A stretch of 57,103 nt of DNA. It comes from Fibrobacter succinogenes (lineage in GTDB: Bacteria > Fibrobacterota > Fibrobacteria > Fibrobacterales > Fibrobacteraceae). The stretch is from assembly GCA_902776765.1 (NCBI GenBank), contig CACYRP010000044.1, positions 1 through 57,103 on the forward strand, written 5' to 3'. The position numbers and the translations under genes are program-made. Below the pieces are notes generated by a model. The model had not been told where the DNA came from and made no database searches. It saw only the letters and a list, made by a program, of their open reading frames with translations. Of the stretch, positions 7,227 through 19,400 are shown one piece after another. The first letter of the stretch is position 1; each line of letters begins with the position of its first letter.

Positions 7227-10200
7227 ATGGAAAAAGGAAATTTGTTTTTGAGAACTGTATTGAGTACTGTCGCAGCGGCGCTTGGACTCGCCACTCCGGC
7301 CTTAGCTCAAAATGCATCCGATGAGCCAGCCATCGAACGCGATACCGTTTTGCTTAGTCCGCTTTATTTCGTAAAGAACGGTACAGTCATTACGGATGAA
7401 AATGAAAGCCAGAGCCTTTGGAATGATCTTATGAAGTACAAGCTCTGGGGAACCGAGTCTGTTATTTTTAACAAGGGCAATTTCAGAATTGCTGAGCCTA
7501 GTGGCTATACAGGCACAGCTTCGGGCGACATTGTTTTCAATACCAATAACCATACTCTTGGAGGCCCGATTGTTTCGGGTCGAGATCTTATTTTTGCGAT
7601 GGGCGATGCGACAAGGGATTCCTTGATTGGTGGCTCGATTTATGCAAGAAACCTTAATCTACCAGGATGGTATAAAGCTTCTGATGCTCGATATGATGGC
7701 AATATCTGCTTTGAAGGCCCGATTATTTTTAACTCGCCAGATAAAGACACCCAAACGGGTGACTATGTCTGGACGCTAAATCGCTTTATCGAAAATGCTC
7801 ATAATGAAATTAAAGATGACGTAAATAGAAAAGAAGGAAAAGTTTATGCGGATTGGGCTTTAGATCTTCCTAGTAATTATCAAGCTGCTGTAAATCTCGA
7901 TGGGACTTTTTCAACAACAGATCCAAATAAAAAAAATAATTGTCCTACAGATGTTCCTCGACCAGAAAAGGAGCTTTCCGTTCCTCTAATGCAAACCCCC
8001 TCGAATTGGGGACCCGCTATAGATGTTTCTGCTAATGTTGGTAACATTGTCTTTGTTCATGTCCCGCCCATAACAGAAACTGATTTGAAACAAAGTCCCA
8101 AAAAAGTTTGGTATGACCAGTATGTAGAAGATCTTAGAGCTAGTGGATCGACGGGGCTAATTATTTATATCGTGATGCCGTCGAATAAGTGGAACGCCAA
8201 TAAAAAAACAGGGCGCTTGACCCGTATTTTCTCTAGAGATGGCTTTAATGTCATGGGCTCTGCGAATGATTTGAGAATACAGGTTGCTATTGCGAATGAA
8301 AATGCTGTTTGGAATTCATCGACTCAAATGTGGGAAAATCTTAATGAGCCTGAATGGGATCCTTCAACTAGTCGTTGGATAGTATCTGAAGATAAACCCT
8401 ATTGGGAAAAAGAAACAGGATGGCATAATCTAGATAAACTTAATATAAATCCAGTAGCAGATTCGAATTATGCTGGTAATCTTTTGTTCTATACACCGGT
8501 TGATGTTAATTGGGATGCCATGGTTGATATTCATTATCAGGGTACGTTTATGACGGCCGGTAATTTTACCATTGAGGATCATATTAACATTGCAGGGCAG
8601 TTGATTGCGGGCAAAACCCTTAAGTTTGAATCTGATGTTAACGGTGAATTCCACTACGTTCCGTTTAACTCTGCTGAAATCAAGGCCGATATATTCTCTT
8701 CGGACAAGTTTAAGGAAAGCGAAACCGTTTGGTACGATATGAACTTCTACCTGACGGATACCGCTCGAACCAATGTGACCTTTGATTACTGCTTGGCGTT
8801 CTTCGGTATTGATCTTGATGTTCCTGCTAGCTTGAAAGGACGCAGCTTCGCGGAACCTGAAGACCTCGATTTAGACGATAAAACTTATCCGATGCCGCTT
8901 TGCAAGGATAACCAAGTGGGGCATGTTGTTATTGCCAAGAATTCTCGTAATCCGACCCAAGCAACTATGGCGCGTATTAAGGTCAAGTTGGATGGTGAGT
9001 TTGAAAATGATGAATACATGTTGTTCAAGATAACGAACTTGAACGGCGCTACAATTACAGGAGGCCGTTTTGATGGTGGTTTACTTGTGAAGTTGATTGA
9101 TGACGATAACAAGCCACCTCACTTTGTCGATGTGGATAAAATTAAGCTAGCAGTCCCTGAAAATTCTACAAAGGCTATAGCCGGAAAAGTCTTGGCCGAA
9201 GACGGTGAAGGTGATACCTTCACGTATGAAATCATTGGTGGAAGCGCAAAGGATTCGTTCGATATTGGTCTTACGACGGGTGTCGTGACTATGAAAGCTG
9301 GTGAAGGACCGTTCGATTATGAAGATTGGAAAAATTCGGGAAGAACGCTCTCCCTTAAAGTTGAAATTTGCGATATAAGGGCCACGTCTTTCAATGTTTT
9401 GCTTTGTGCGCAACAGGATTACACGGTGAGCATTATAGACGTTAATGAAAAACCGTACTTTACAAATGCGACCAATGAAATCCACATTGCCGAAGGTGCT
9501 CTATTCTCGTCGGATGAAGTTGTATCCGATGATTATGACAAGATGGAAATTACGCAAAATCAGACATTCCTCAATAATGAATACGAAATCATTGGTGGCG
9601 ATAGCGAATTATTTGACATCACCTCCGGTGGTCTTATTAGACCGAAGAAAGACGTTGTACTCGATTATGAAGTGAAGAAAGAATATGAAATTGAAGTGAG
9701 AGTTCGTGATGCCAATAAGGATGGCGACGACAACTATCTTTATCCAGATCTTTATGATGACATGACTTTCAGGGTTATTGTAACGGATGTCGATGACGGT
9801 CCTAAGTTTGATTTTGCTGTTTACAATGGAACCGTTGATGAAAATTCCGTTAAGGACACTAAGGTTAAATTGGACCATGTTATCAAGGCTACGACCACGC
9901 AAATCGGTGCTGTTATTACGTACAGCTTGATTGATGAAGCTAATTCGTTCGTGATCGACCCGACTACAGGTGTTATTACTGTTGCAGACGGTGCTCTTCT
10001 CGACTATGAAACAAAAGGTACTTACAATTTGAAGGTTGTAGCATCTGATAAATCCGGTGTTACGGACCAGGTCGTGCAAACGGATACCGCTTCTGTCGTC
10101 ATAAAGTTGAATGATGTGAACGAAAAACCGATTTTTGTTGAACCGACCACGGCACTCACGTTCCCAGAAGACAAGAAAGGCTACAACATTGGAACGCTTA

Positions 10201-13061
10201 CCTTTGGTGATCTCGATACGGCCAAGGCGTTCCGCAATGACAAGTTTGAATGTACAAATTGCGACGAAAAGGGCTTTTATCTTGACGAAGATACGGGTAA
10301 TCTTATGACGACTCGCAAGTTTGACTACGAAACGGAAGAAAAATTGTATGAACTGAATATCATTATTCGTGATGCCGCTAAGACAGAACTTAGCGCAACG
10401 GGTACGATTACTGTTGAACTGACTAACGTGAATGAACCTCCGTTCTTGAAGGAAACCGTTTTCACGGTTCTGGAAAGTGATTCTGTTGGAAGCGTTCTCA
10501 AAAAGAATCTTGAAGGGATTGACATTGATGGTCCTGATATCGTTTTCAACTATTTTATCATGAATGGTGAAAAAGAAGGCCATGAGACAAAGGAATTCTA
10601 TCTGGAACCTAAAACGGGTAAATTCACTGTGCTGTCAAAGCTGGATTACGAAAAGACGGATTCCTATTCCTTCAAAGTTCGCGTCAGGGATGAACATGAC
10701 GGATACTCCGATACTACGGTAACTATCAAGGTTGTTGACGTGAATGAAGCTCCGTCTATCCAGGTGGATACGATTTATGTCAAGGAAAATCAGGAAATTA
10801 AGAAGCCGTTTAGCACTGTCAAGACCGACAAGGATGATCCTGATACCAAGAATCCTGATTTCCGTAATAACGTTTACGAAAATGCAGACAATAATGAAAT
10901 CTTCTCCGTGCAATCTAACGGTGATGTTATTCTCATCAAGTCTGTAGATTATGAATCGGATTCTGTCTACGTGCTTAACGTTCGTGTCACCGACAAGAAT
11001 GACAAGACGCTCACTTCGACCAAGAAGGTTATTGTGAAGGTGAAGGATGTCTATGAAAAGTCTGTTGTCGAAATCACGCGTGTCGAAACCAAGGATTCTG
11101 TGTATCTCAAGCCGGATTCTATTTTCGTGAACGATAAAATTGTAGATGTTGAATGGACTGCCGATAACAAGTTGAAAAACAGTACTGATACGTTGAAGCC
11201 AGGGTGCAATACCATTATCAAAACGTTCAAGGATCCGACAAAGAATGCTTCGGGCTCCGATACGGTGGTTATCTGCTATAGCGATGCTGCTCCTATTGTG
11301 ACGGTATCTGCGGATGGTGACGATGTAACTGCAGACAACATTTACACGGTCGTTGAAAAGGCTACAAAGAACGATACCGCCATTTACGTGAACGAAAAGA
11401 AGAACAATATTAAGGTGACGGTCAAGGATACCGCCTCTCACTATACAAAATCGTTTGTTGTAAATTTGGATTTGGATACGGTTTCTGTTTCGTCTAATGA
11501 ATTCAAGAATATCAAGAACATCGCCGATTCCAAGGTCTCTCGTAAAAAGGATCCTGCTTCGGGAATTACTACAGTTCCTGAAAACGGTTCTTACAACAAG
11601 AATACCTATACAGAAGTTGTTAATAACAAACGCATTACAGTTACCTATTACACCGATAAGAAGGGTAACGATGTCAAGCGTTCTGTGGTTACTTCTGATG
11701 GTAAGACTAAGGAAATTGCGGTTATCGAAGTTTCTTACACGGTCAAAATTGGCGGCAAGGATGTGACAGTTTCGTATTATGCTGATGCTTCTACGGGTGA
11801 ACGTGTGACGCTCAAGACCGGGCTCAGCGATAGTGAATCTGTGCTTTCTGCAGATGGCGATGATGTGATGGGTACATATAAAATATCTTACACGTACACC
11901 GATAAGAATGGCAATGCTGTCGATGTCTCGTACTTCCTGGACGAAAAGGGCAAGATTGCTAAGAATAGTAATGGCAACATTGGTTACAACGTAGCATATA
12001 CCTATGTGAACAAATTTGGTAACTCTTCTCGAAAAGAAGTGTTTATCGTGCTTGATCAGAAGGGACCTGTCGTAAAGATTGAATCTCCGTATGATGGCGA
12101 AGTGCTTACGTCTAACTTTACAGTTGTCAAGTGGACGGTCGATGGTGTTGATCAAGATACTCTTAGCGTACAGGGACTTGAAAATGGTTCACAAACGATT
12201 GTTCGCGTGTTCCGTGACAAGGCTGGTAATGAATCGAGCGATTCTGTGACTGTCATGGTGAAGAATGTCAAGGACATTAATATTGATGTTGAAAAACCGG
12301 TAACGCTCGTGGATCGCGACTCTATCGAGAAGTATTACGATAAGAAACATAAGCCCAAGAAAGACCAGAACTACAGCGTGACGTTCTTCAACCACAAGAA
12401 AAACTCCGAAACAGAAGCGATTATTGGTATCAAGGGTAAGGCTAAGGATGGCTCGGGCGAAGAACCGTATCCGGGATTGGAAGGTCACCTCGGACCGACA
12501 CTCGCGGTTGACGCTCGTGTACCTGTCGTGAACGCTATGGGCGGACTGGCAACGCTGGACGACATTGTGAGCGCTGGTGGCATGGTCGCACTGGAAGGCG
12601 TGGATGCAGCTAATGGTAAGAAGGTTTCTGTGAACGATTACGTTAACAAGTACTGCACGGACGAGTTCAAGGAATCCTTGAAGTCGGATTACAGCAAGAT
12701 GAACCTCTATTGGACGACGATTAAGGTGAATATCTGGGTCTATACGAATACGGGCGCCTTCTCGGATTTCTATAGCTTTGATTACGACCTTGACAACCCG
12801 GATTACGTGAACGATGCTGGCCTTTTGAAGCTCTTCTTCGAAATGAAGCCGGATGAAAATGGTGACGTGAGAACGAAGAAAGGACGCCTCTATGGTACTG
12901 GAGCTTACCTCTTCAAGACCGAAGTCAAGATGACGTCTAAGCTTCGCTGCACGCTCCCGCCGGTTAGCCTCGACAAGGCCGAGAAGAAAAAGAATGCCGT
13001 TATCAAGTCTAGTGACCAGCTTTTGAAGTCGTTTGGCTACAGAAGACCCGTTAACAAATAG
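7227..13061 (+). CDS. Giant cadherin/Calx-beta surface protein 1
   Basis: A 1944-aa secreted protein. I start it at the ATG at 7227, which has GGGG upstream and begins a good signal peptide (ending ALAQ near residue 28), rather than at the in-frame GTG at 7200. The N-terminal 480 residues are an unassigned beta-rich region with a KLWGT motif shared with the paralogue at 13424. A Calx-beta-like domain follows (about 488-628). Then come six cadherin-like repeats (about 630-1273) ending in DVNEKP-type linkers, with LDYE strands and DxD calcium-site motifs. The 670-residue C-terminal module is shared with the paralogue and ends in KSFGYRRPV. It is probably a calcium-stabilised cell-surface adhesin. 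Ligand and anchoring mechanism are unknown. Confidence 0.85.
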   Translation: MEKGNLFLRTVLSTVAAALGLATPALAQNASDEPAIERDTVLLSPLYFVKNGTVITDENESQSLWNDLMKYKLWGTESVIFNKGNFRIAEPSGYTGTASGDIVFNTNNHTLGGPIVSGRDLIFAMGDATRDSLIGGSIYARNLNLPGWYKASDARYDGNICFEGPIIFNSPDKDTQTGDYVWTLNRFIENAHNEIKDDVNRKEGKVYADWALDLPSNYQAAVNLDGTFSTTDPNKKNNCPTDVPRPEKELSVPLMQTPSNWGPAIDVSANVGNIVFVHVPPITETDLKQSPKKVWYDQYVEDLRASGSTGLIIYIVMPSNKWNANKKTGRLTRIFSRDGFNVMGSANDLRIQVAIANENAVWNSSTQMWENLNEPEWDPSTSRWIVSEDKPYWEKETGWHNLDKLNINPVADSNYAGNLLFYTPVDVNWDAMVDIHYQGTFMTAGNFTIEDHINIAGQLIAGKTLKFESDVNGEFHYVPFNSAEIKADIFSSDKFKESETVWYDMNFYLTDTARTNVTFDYCLAFFGIDLDVPASLKGRSFAEPEDLDLDDKTYPMPLCKDNQVGHVVIAKNSRNPTQATMARIKVKLDGEFENDEYMLFKITNLNGATITGGRFDGGLLVKLIDDDNKPPHFVDVDKIKLAVPENSTKAIAGKVLAEDGEGDTFTYEIIGGSAKDSFDIGLTTGVVTMKAGEGPFDYEDWKNSGRTLSLKVEICDIRATSFNVLLCAQQDYTVSIIDVNEKPYFTNATNEIHIAEGALFSSDEVVSDDYDKMEITQNQTFLNNEYEIIGGDSELFDITSGGLIRPKKDVVLDYEVKKEYEIEVRVRDANKDGDDNYLYPDLYDDMTFRVIVTDVDDGPKFDFAVYNGTVDENSVKDTKVKLDHVIKATTTQIGAVITYSLIDEANSFVIDPTTGVITVADGALLDYETKGTYNLKVVASDKSGVTDQVVQTDTASVVIKLNDVNEKPIFVEPTTALTFPEDKKGYNIGTLTFGDLDTAKAFRNDKFECTNCDEKGFYLDEDTGNLMTTRKFDYETEEKLYELNIIIRDAAKTELSATGTITVELTNVNEPPFLKETVFTVLESDSVGSVLKKNLEGIDIDGPDIVFNYFIMNGEKEGHETKEFYLEPKTGKFTVLSKLDYEKTDSYSFKVRVRDEHDGYSDTTVTIKVVDVNEAPSIQVDTIYVKENQEIKKPFSTVKTDKDDPDTKNPDFRNNVYENADNNEIFSVQSNGDVILIKSVDYESDSVYVLNVRVTDKNDKTLTSTKKVIVKVKDVYEKSVVEITRVETKDSVYLKPDSIFVNDKIVDVEWTADNKLKNSTDTLKPGCNTIIKTFKDPTKNASGSDTVVICYSDAAPIVTVSADGDDVTADNIYTVVEKATKNDTAIYVNEKKNNIKVTVKDTASHYTKSFVVNLDLDTVSVSSNEFKNIKNIADSKVSRKKDPASGITTVPENGSYNKNTYTEVVNNKRITVTYYTDKKGNDVKRSVVTSDGKTKEIAVIEVSYTVKIGGKDVTVSYYADASTGERVTLKTGLSDSESVLSADGDDVMGTYKISYTYTDKNGNAVDVSYFLDEKGKIAKNSNGNIGYNVAYTYVNKFGNSSRKEVFIVLDQKGPVVKIESPYDGEVLTSNFTVVKWTVDGVDQDTLSVQGLENGSQTIVRVFRDKAGNESSDSVTVMVKNVKDINIDVEKPVTLVDRDSIEKYYDKKHKPKKDQNYSVTFFNHKKNSETEAIIGIKGKAKDGSGEEPYPGLEGHLGPTLAVDARVPVVNAMGGLATLDDIVSAGGMVALEGVDAANGKKVSVNDYVNKYCTDEFKESLKSDYSKMNLYWTTIKVNIWVYTNTGAFSDFYSFDYDLDNPDYVNDAGLLKLFFEMKPDENGDVRTKKGRLYGTGAYLFKTEVKMTSKLRCTLPPVSLDKAEKKKNAVIKSSDQLLKSFGYRRPVNK

Positions 13062-13121
13062 GTGTATCGATTGTTGATAACTTGATTTTTTCTTGTAGTC
13101 GTAGTTTTAACTCATTTGATG

Positions 13122-13149
13122 CCCCGGCCTCCGTGCCGGGGTCTTTTTA
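13122..13149 (+). terminator. Rho-independent terminator after adhesin 1
   Basis: CCCCGGC (13122-13128) pairs with GCCGGGG (13135-13141) around a six-base loop, followed by TCTTTTT. The rest of the 13062-13423 gap holds A/T-rich sequence and the next gene's promoter and leader. Confidence 0.85.
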
Positions 13150-13307
13150 TGTGTAAAACTCTTTTTTTATTGTCTAAAATTCGCCTAAAAAATCGTCTTG
13201 AGCATGCGATTGACATCGAAGAAACTATAAATTTTTCTATACAATACAAATGATACAGAAAACAGCCAAAATAATACTCTTTTCTTACAATATTTCAAAA
13301 AAATAAT

Positions 13308-13336
13308 GTTACGAAAATCACATCCATTACTATATT
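13308..13336 (+). promoter_or_regulatory. Probable promoter of the second giant adhesin gene
   Basis: TATATT (13331-13336) is preceded by TTAC as in the first adhesin gene. GTTACG lies at the -35 distance and is weak. The predicted leader is about 80 bases. Confidence 0.4.
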
Positions 13337-13372
13337 TCTAAAGAAAGTATTGGAATGTTTGGGGAAAACTGT

Positions 13373-13398
13373 GGCAAATTGGATGCATACGATTTGCC
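13373..13398 (+). promoter_or_regulatory. Hairpin in the adhesin 2 leader
   Basis: GGCAAAT (13373-13379) pairs with ATTTGCC (13392-13398) around a 12-base loop, ending just before the AAAGGAG Shine-Dalgarno sequence. It could affect translation. It does not match a riboswitch consensus that I know. Confidence 0.35.
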
Positions 13399-13423
13399 GT
13401 AGCAAAAGGAGCGTAGATAAAAT

Positions 13424-16400
13424 ATGTGGTTTAGCAAGTTAAGTCTTAAGGCGGCAGTCCTGGTGTTGGCTGGAGTGGCTTCGTCGGCGTTTGGCCAGGC
13501 CCCGTTGGATATCAGTTCTGATGACTGGAATTACCTCGCCAACTTTAAGCTTTGGGGAACTGATGGTATAGATACCAAAAATAGACCTGAATTTTACGAT
13601 TCCAGATTTTACGATCGTAAAAACGAAAGTGATTTTAGCGGTTACAACGGTGTGTGGCCTGATACACTAGGTTGGGTCGGTACTGCTAAGGGTGATTTGA
13701 CTACAGATGAAGTCGGATGGTTTGATGGTCCGATTATTGTTGGTGGTGCTGTTACTGTTCCTTCTGGCTACGCTGAATCACGTAGAGCTTATCTCTTAAC
13801 TGGCCCTATTCGTACTACGGGGGGGATTGGCAGTGCTAGGAGTAGAGGAACCGTGTGCCAGGGAACCAATAAATCGGGTGCTTGTGCCGACGTCCCTGAA
13901 ATTCGTCCAAACTTGAGTGTTCCGGGATTGAAGGGTGCGACTTTGTCAGGAACGTATAACGTCAGTGGCAAAACCGTTCTTAACGTGAGCTCCTATTGCG
14001 AAGAAAATCAAATTTGCGATATCTTCTTTGATGCTCTTGTTTTTGGTAATGACAGCCGATTGGTTGTTCAAATGCCTGAAAAAGGGCAACCTACACGTAT
14101 TTTCGTAAACCGTATCACTTTTGGAACCCATCCTGAAATTGTCGTTGCCTATCAGGGAAAGGGCGAATTACAGCTGAAAGAATACGATGGTAATTTGTTA
14201 ATTTATTCTAATGGTGATATCAACTTTGATAATACAGATAACGTTCCTATAATGGGTACGATTGTCAGTAAGGGTACGATAACTCTGGGACGCAATATGA
14301 TTTTTGCGGGCCAGTTTATTGGCAATAAAATTAAAGTTGGTAACGAAATTAAAGCTGAAACATTTGTCTTTAAAAAGTTTGACCCGAAGATTGAAATTTC
14401 TGTAGGAAACAATTCTAAGAAAATAAAGGAAAGTAATACTTGGGAATCTATTGACATCGTTTTGAGTGAAGAATCAAAAAAAGAAGTGTCTTTTAATTAT
14501 TGCTTTGAATTCTACTCTGAAGAAGGCGTTCATGGAAAATATGCTGGACATGCTGATGTTGGTGCAAAGGATGCTTCCCATGCATTCCCGATTTGCGGCG
14601 TTAGCAAAACGAAGGTGACTATTCCTGCAGGTAAGAAAAAAGCCGAAGGCATTGTTATCAAGCCTTTGATTGATGGTTTGGTAGAAACAGACGAAGCTCT
14701 TTGGTTCCAAATTTCTGATTTGGAAGGTGCTGAAACTACATCTGAATATGAAGCTGGTTTGGGCTATAAGATTTTCATTGTAAGTAACGATGAATTGCCA
14801 ACGGTTAGGACTGCACTTACTATTGAAGTAAACGAAGATGAATTGCATAAATTCAATAAGGAAGAATTCAAATTCCAGCATGCTACGCAATCTTTTGCTT
14901 CTGTTATCATAACCACCCTTCCGAATAAGGGTTCCTTGGTTTTGAATGGTACAAAACTTACTTCTGCTGGCTCGGGTATAACTGTTGCTGTTGCTGACCT
15001 TGGCAAACTTACGTACCAGGCTGCAGCCAATGAATTTGGTAATAATTACGCTACCTTCAAGTATAAAGTTGTCGGTGATGGCCCTGCTGGTGGTAACACA
15101 TCTACGGAATACACGGCTACCGTGAATGTTATTCCGGTTAATGATAAGCCTTCTGCTGCTGATGTCGTGTTTACTGTGAATGAACTTGATCATGCGGTAT
15201 CTGGTGGCCCGATTGTAGTTACAGATGTTGCCAACGAAAGAAATAAGGATACGTACACTTATTCTGTGGTGACTGGAACTGCTTGCGATGCCAATATGAC
15301 TAGTTCTGATGCTGCTGCTTTTAACAGTTTGTTTAGTAACAGTTTGTTTAGTATCAGTAAGTTGAATAATCAGAATGCAACCATCACGGTAAACGCTAAT
15401 GCGCAATTCAATTATAAGCAAAAGAAACAATACGAAGTCTGTGCTACTGTTAGGGATAATGCTGCAACAGAAACTCAAACGGTTACTGGAGGTGGTGTTA
15501 AGACCTCTGATCAGTTCAAGATTACAGTCAAGATTAAGAACGAAAATGATCCTCCCTCTATTGGACCTCAGACATTTACGATTGCAGAAAAACAGGCTGA
15601 CGGAAAAATTTGGCCGGCTGGTACGCTCGTGGGAACTGTCACTACTGCAAGTGACCCTGATGATGATCCGTTGACCTACAGCATCATAACACCGAATGTT
15701 CCGTTTAAGTTTGACAATGGTTCTGACAAACTTGTTATTAAGGATGGTAGCCTACTTGATTATGAAACTACGCCGACTTATTCATTGAAGGTCGAGGTCT
15801 CGGATGGTGATCTTTCTGCTACGGCTACGATTACTGTAAAGATTACGAATGTGAATGAAGGTCCGGAAGATTTGTTCTTGTTGGGTGAATATTCTGTCGA
15901 TGAAAATACTGCAACAGGAACAACAATTGGCTCCTTTACAGTCTTTGACCCTGATGCTGGTGACGTCTTGTCTTATTCCTTGACGGGAGTCTTGACAGGA
16001 GCCGTTGATGCTACAATCTCCAAAAAGAATTTGTCAGATATCTTTGTACTTAAGGAAACTAAAAATGCCAATGGTACAAGAACGGTGGCTATTAATGTAA
16101 AGGATGGCGCTTTGCTTGATTACGAAAAGCTCTTCAATAAGAATAAGGGCAATGCAACGTATCAGGCTAAGGTTACGGTCACGGATGCTGATGGTCTTTT
16201 TGTTTCCAAGACGACGAATATCGCTGTTAAAGATGTCAACGAAGCTGTTTCCGCAAAGGGTGGAACGTTTGTTTTAAATGAACATTCTCCGATTGGAAGC
16301 CCTGTTTGCGCTGTCCAATATAAGGATGATGAAAATAATCCGTTGGATTGTGAAAAAGTTGCTCGTGTAGAAGGTTCTGATCTTGATATCTATGCTGATG

Positions 16401-19400
16401 ACGATGTCTATTCTGAAAATGATGTTTTTAACAATTTGACATACCAGATTATTCCGAGCAAAAATACTGGAACCGATTATAAAAAGTTTGCCGTTAACAA
16501 AAATACGGGTGCTTTGTCCACAAACGATGAATTTGACTATGAATCTGGCTCGCATCAGTATACGTTTGTGGTGACGGTTTCTGATGGTAAAGGACTTACC
16601 GCAGATGCTGAAGTTATTGTGAATATCGATAATATTGAAGAACCTAAGCTCTCGACAGAATACGAAGGTGATGTTACTGTTGAAGAAAATACAGGAGAAG
16701 GTGAAACTGTTGTAGACTTTATGGAAATTCTTGAAAAGATAAAGGCTGAAAACGATGAAATCAGAGAAAAGCTTGAAAAAATTGAAGGAAAGGTAAGCTT
16801 CAAGATTGATCAGGAAGCTTCTGCTAATGCAAAAGATATTTTTGCTATTACCGCAACTGCGGGCAAAGCTATTGTCAAGGTAAAAGATCCGGCAAAACTG
16901 GATTTCGAAGCCCTTTATTCTAAGGATAAAACAAAGGATAAAACTACATATAAAGTCGTTGTTATTGCTTCTGGTGAAGATGCTAACGGCTTTGACGTAG
17001 AAGCTTTTATTACCATGGGAATTACCGTCACTGACGTTAATGAAAAACCGGAAATTACGACTGCCGCCCCGCTTACTGTACCTGAATCGTTCACAATTGA
17101 TGATGGCGAATTTGGTCAAGTGACTGCAACGGACCAGGATAATGCTTATGGTTCTGTGCATCCTGCAGGCTTCAACAAGTTGACTTATAAGGTTGACGAA
17201 GTTCTTGAAGTCAATGGTAGTACGGACTTCCCGTTTGAACTCAATCCCAATACGGGCGTATTTACGGTTGCTGACGGTCAAAAGCTTGACTATACCAAGC
17301 AGAAGCAATATAAGTGCATTGTGAAGGTTGTTGACAATCCGAAGCTCTTTGATGATGAAGGAAAACTGATTTATCCGGCTCTGTCTGCAACAAAGACTAT
17401 TGTTATTAATGTTACGGATGTCAATAGACCTTCCGAATTCAAGGTGCTGACGAACCCGTACGAAGTTGAAGAAAATGTAGATAAGGGTACTGCATTGCAA
17501 GGCAAGCAGATTGTCGTCTATGACGAAGATGATATTGACCTTGATGAATTGCAGATTACCATAACGGATAACAATGCTACTGCAGCTCGTGATGCAGCGA
17601 AGCTTTTCGAAGTTGTTCAGGTGGGTAAAACTGACCAAACAACTCATTTGAGCACGTTTGTTATCAAGACAAAGGCTGGCATCAATTACGAAGACCTTTA
17701 TGATAAAACAGCATCTGAAGCTGCGTTCGATATCACTTTGACTATTGTTGATACTGAAGTAAGAACGAAGTATCCGCAGCAAGATACTAGAATTCAGGTT
17801 ATTGACGTGAACGAAGAACCTGCATTTACAGAATCGTCTTATGCATTTGAGGTTGCAGAAAACGTTGCCAAGGAATCTATCTTGGGCACTGCAAGAGCTA
17901 CAGATCCGGATATTTATAACGCAAGGTTTGGAACGCTTTACTTCTCGCTTGAAGGTGACGAAGCCGCTCCGTTCGATATCAATGGTAGTACTGGTGAAAT
18001 CTCTGTATCCAAGTCTGCTAAGCTTGATTACGAACTCAAGAATATTTATGAATTCTATGCCGTCGTGACGGATAAGAAGTTCACAAAGAAGGTGCCTGTA
18101 AAGGTTCAAGTTACGAATGTTAAAGAAACTCCTGTATTCCCGAGTGTTCCGGAATTGGCTGTTGATGAAAACTCTGCTACAGGAACGAAGGTTGGTGTTG
18201 TTGCCGCCGATGATGATGACTGCAAGAACAGCAATACTTGCAAGAAGCCGACGTATACACTTGCTGCAACAGACGTCGCTGCTAATGACTACAAGTCGTT
18301 TAGCATCGACCCAACTACGGGTACTATCAAGGTAAATGGCGACTTGAACTTTGAAAAGAAAGATGAATATTCTGTTCGCGTTGTTGCAACAGATGGTGAT
18401 GATCCGACTCTTACTTCTTATGTCGATGTCACAATCAAGATCAATGACGTGAACGATAAGCCTACTTATGCTGAGCCGGATTATACATTCGAAGTACATG
18501 AGAATGCTCCGATTGGTGAATTCATCGGCTCTGTTGTTGCTGATGATGAAGATTCTTGGAGCAGGCTCACGTATGCTCTTTCGGATTATGTTGAAAATTC
18601 TAAGGATGCTCTCGCCTTTAAGATTGAAGATGGTAAGATTTATTTGAATACAAGTTCTTTGAACTACGAAAAGAAGAAACAGTACCAGATTGTGGTCAAG
18701 GCTACGGATAATGGTAAATCTTATGGAGCTTCAATCGGAAGAACGGACTTTGTAAATTACACGGCAACGACTCTTGTGACCATCAACCTGATTGATGATC
18801 CGGATGGTCCGGAAATTGTCGATGATGACAAGAAGAGCTACGATGTTGAAGAAAATACTGCCGATAATAATTCTCCGAACGGTAAGGAAATTGCTTGCTA
18901 CCAGGTCAAGGATGAAGACAAGGGACAGCTTTCTACTCTCGTCGCTTACGTGACTGATATTGGCAATACGGATGCAGACCGCATATTTGATGCCAAAATG
19001 AAGAAGGATAGCCTTTGCCTTATTGTGAAGGACGCTTCTAAGCTCAATTACGAAGCGAATAAGCATGTCCACAAAATCACGGTCGAAGTGATGGATGCTG
19101 ACAATCTTACCGCTAAGGTGGAAAAGACAATCAATATTGTTGACGTGAACGAAATGCCGATTATTTCGGGAAACAAGGTCTTCTCGCTTTATGAAAATAA
19201 GGGTGAAGGTTATGTGATTGGTAAGCTTTATCCGGATGACATTGATACATCTAAGGCCTTTATTGATAACGTCTTTACCCCTGTGGGTGGCGATACTGAC
19301 TTGTTCACGATTACCGAAGATGGTAAGATCAAGGCCAAACGCGACTTTGACTACGAAAAGGAAACGATTCGTACGTTTGAATTGGATGTCGCTTTGTCGG

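Noticed and set aside
13340..13410. A riboswitch (cyclic di-GMP type) in the adhesin 2 leader
   Set aside because: There is a hairpin and some G/A-rich sequence, but the conserved GEMM junction and tetraloop-receptor motifs are not found.
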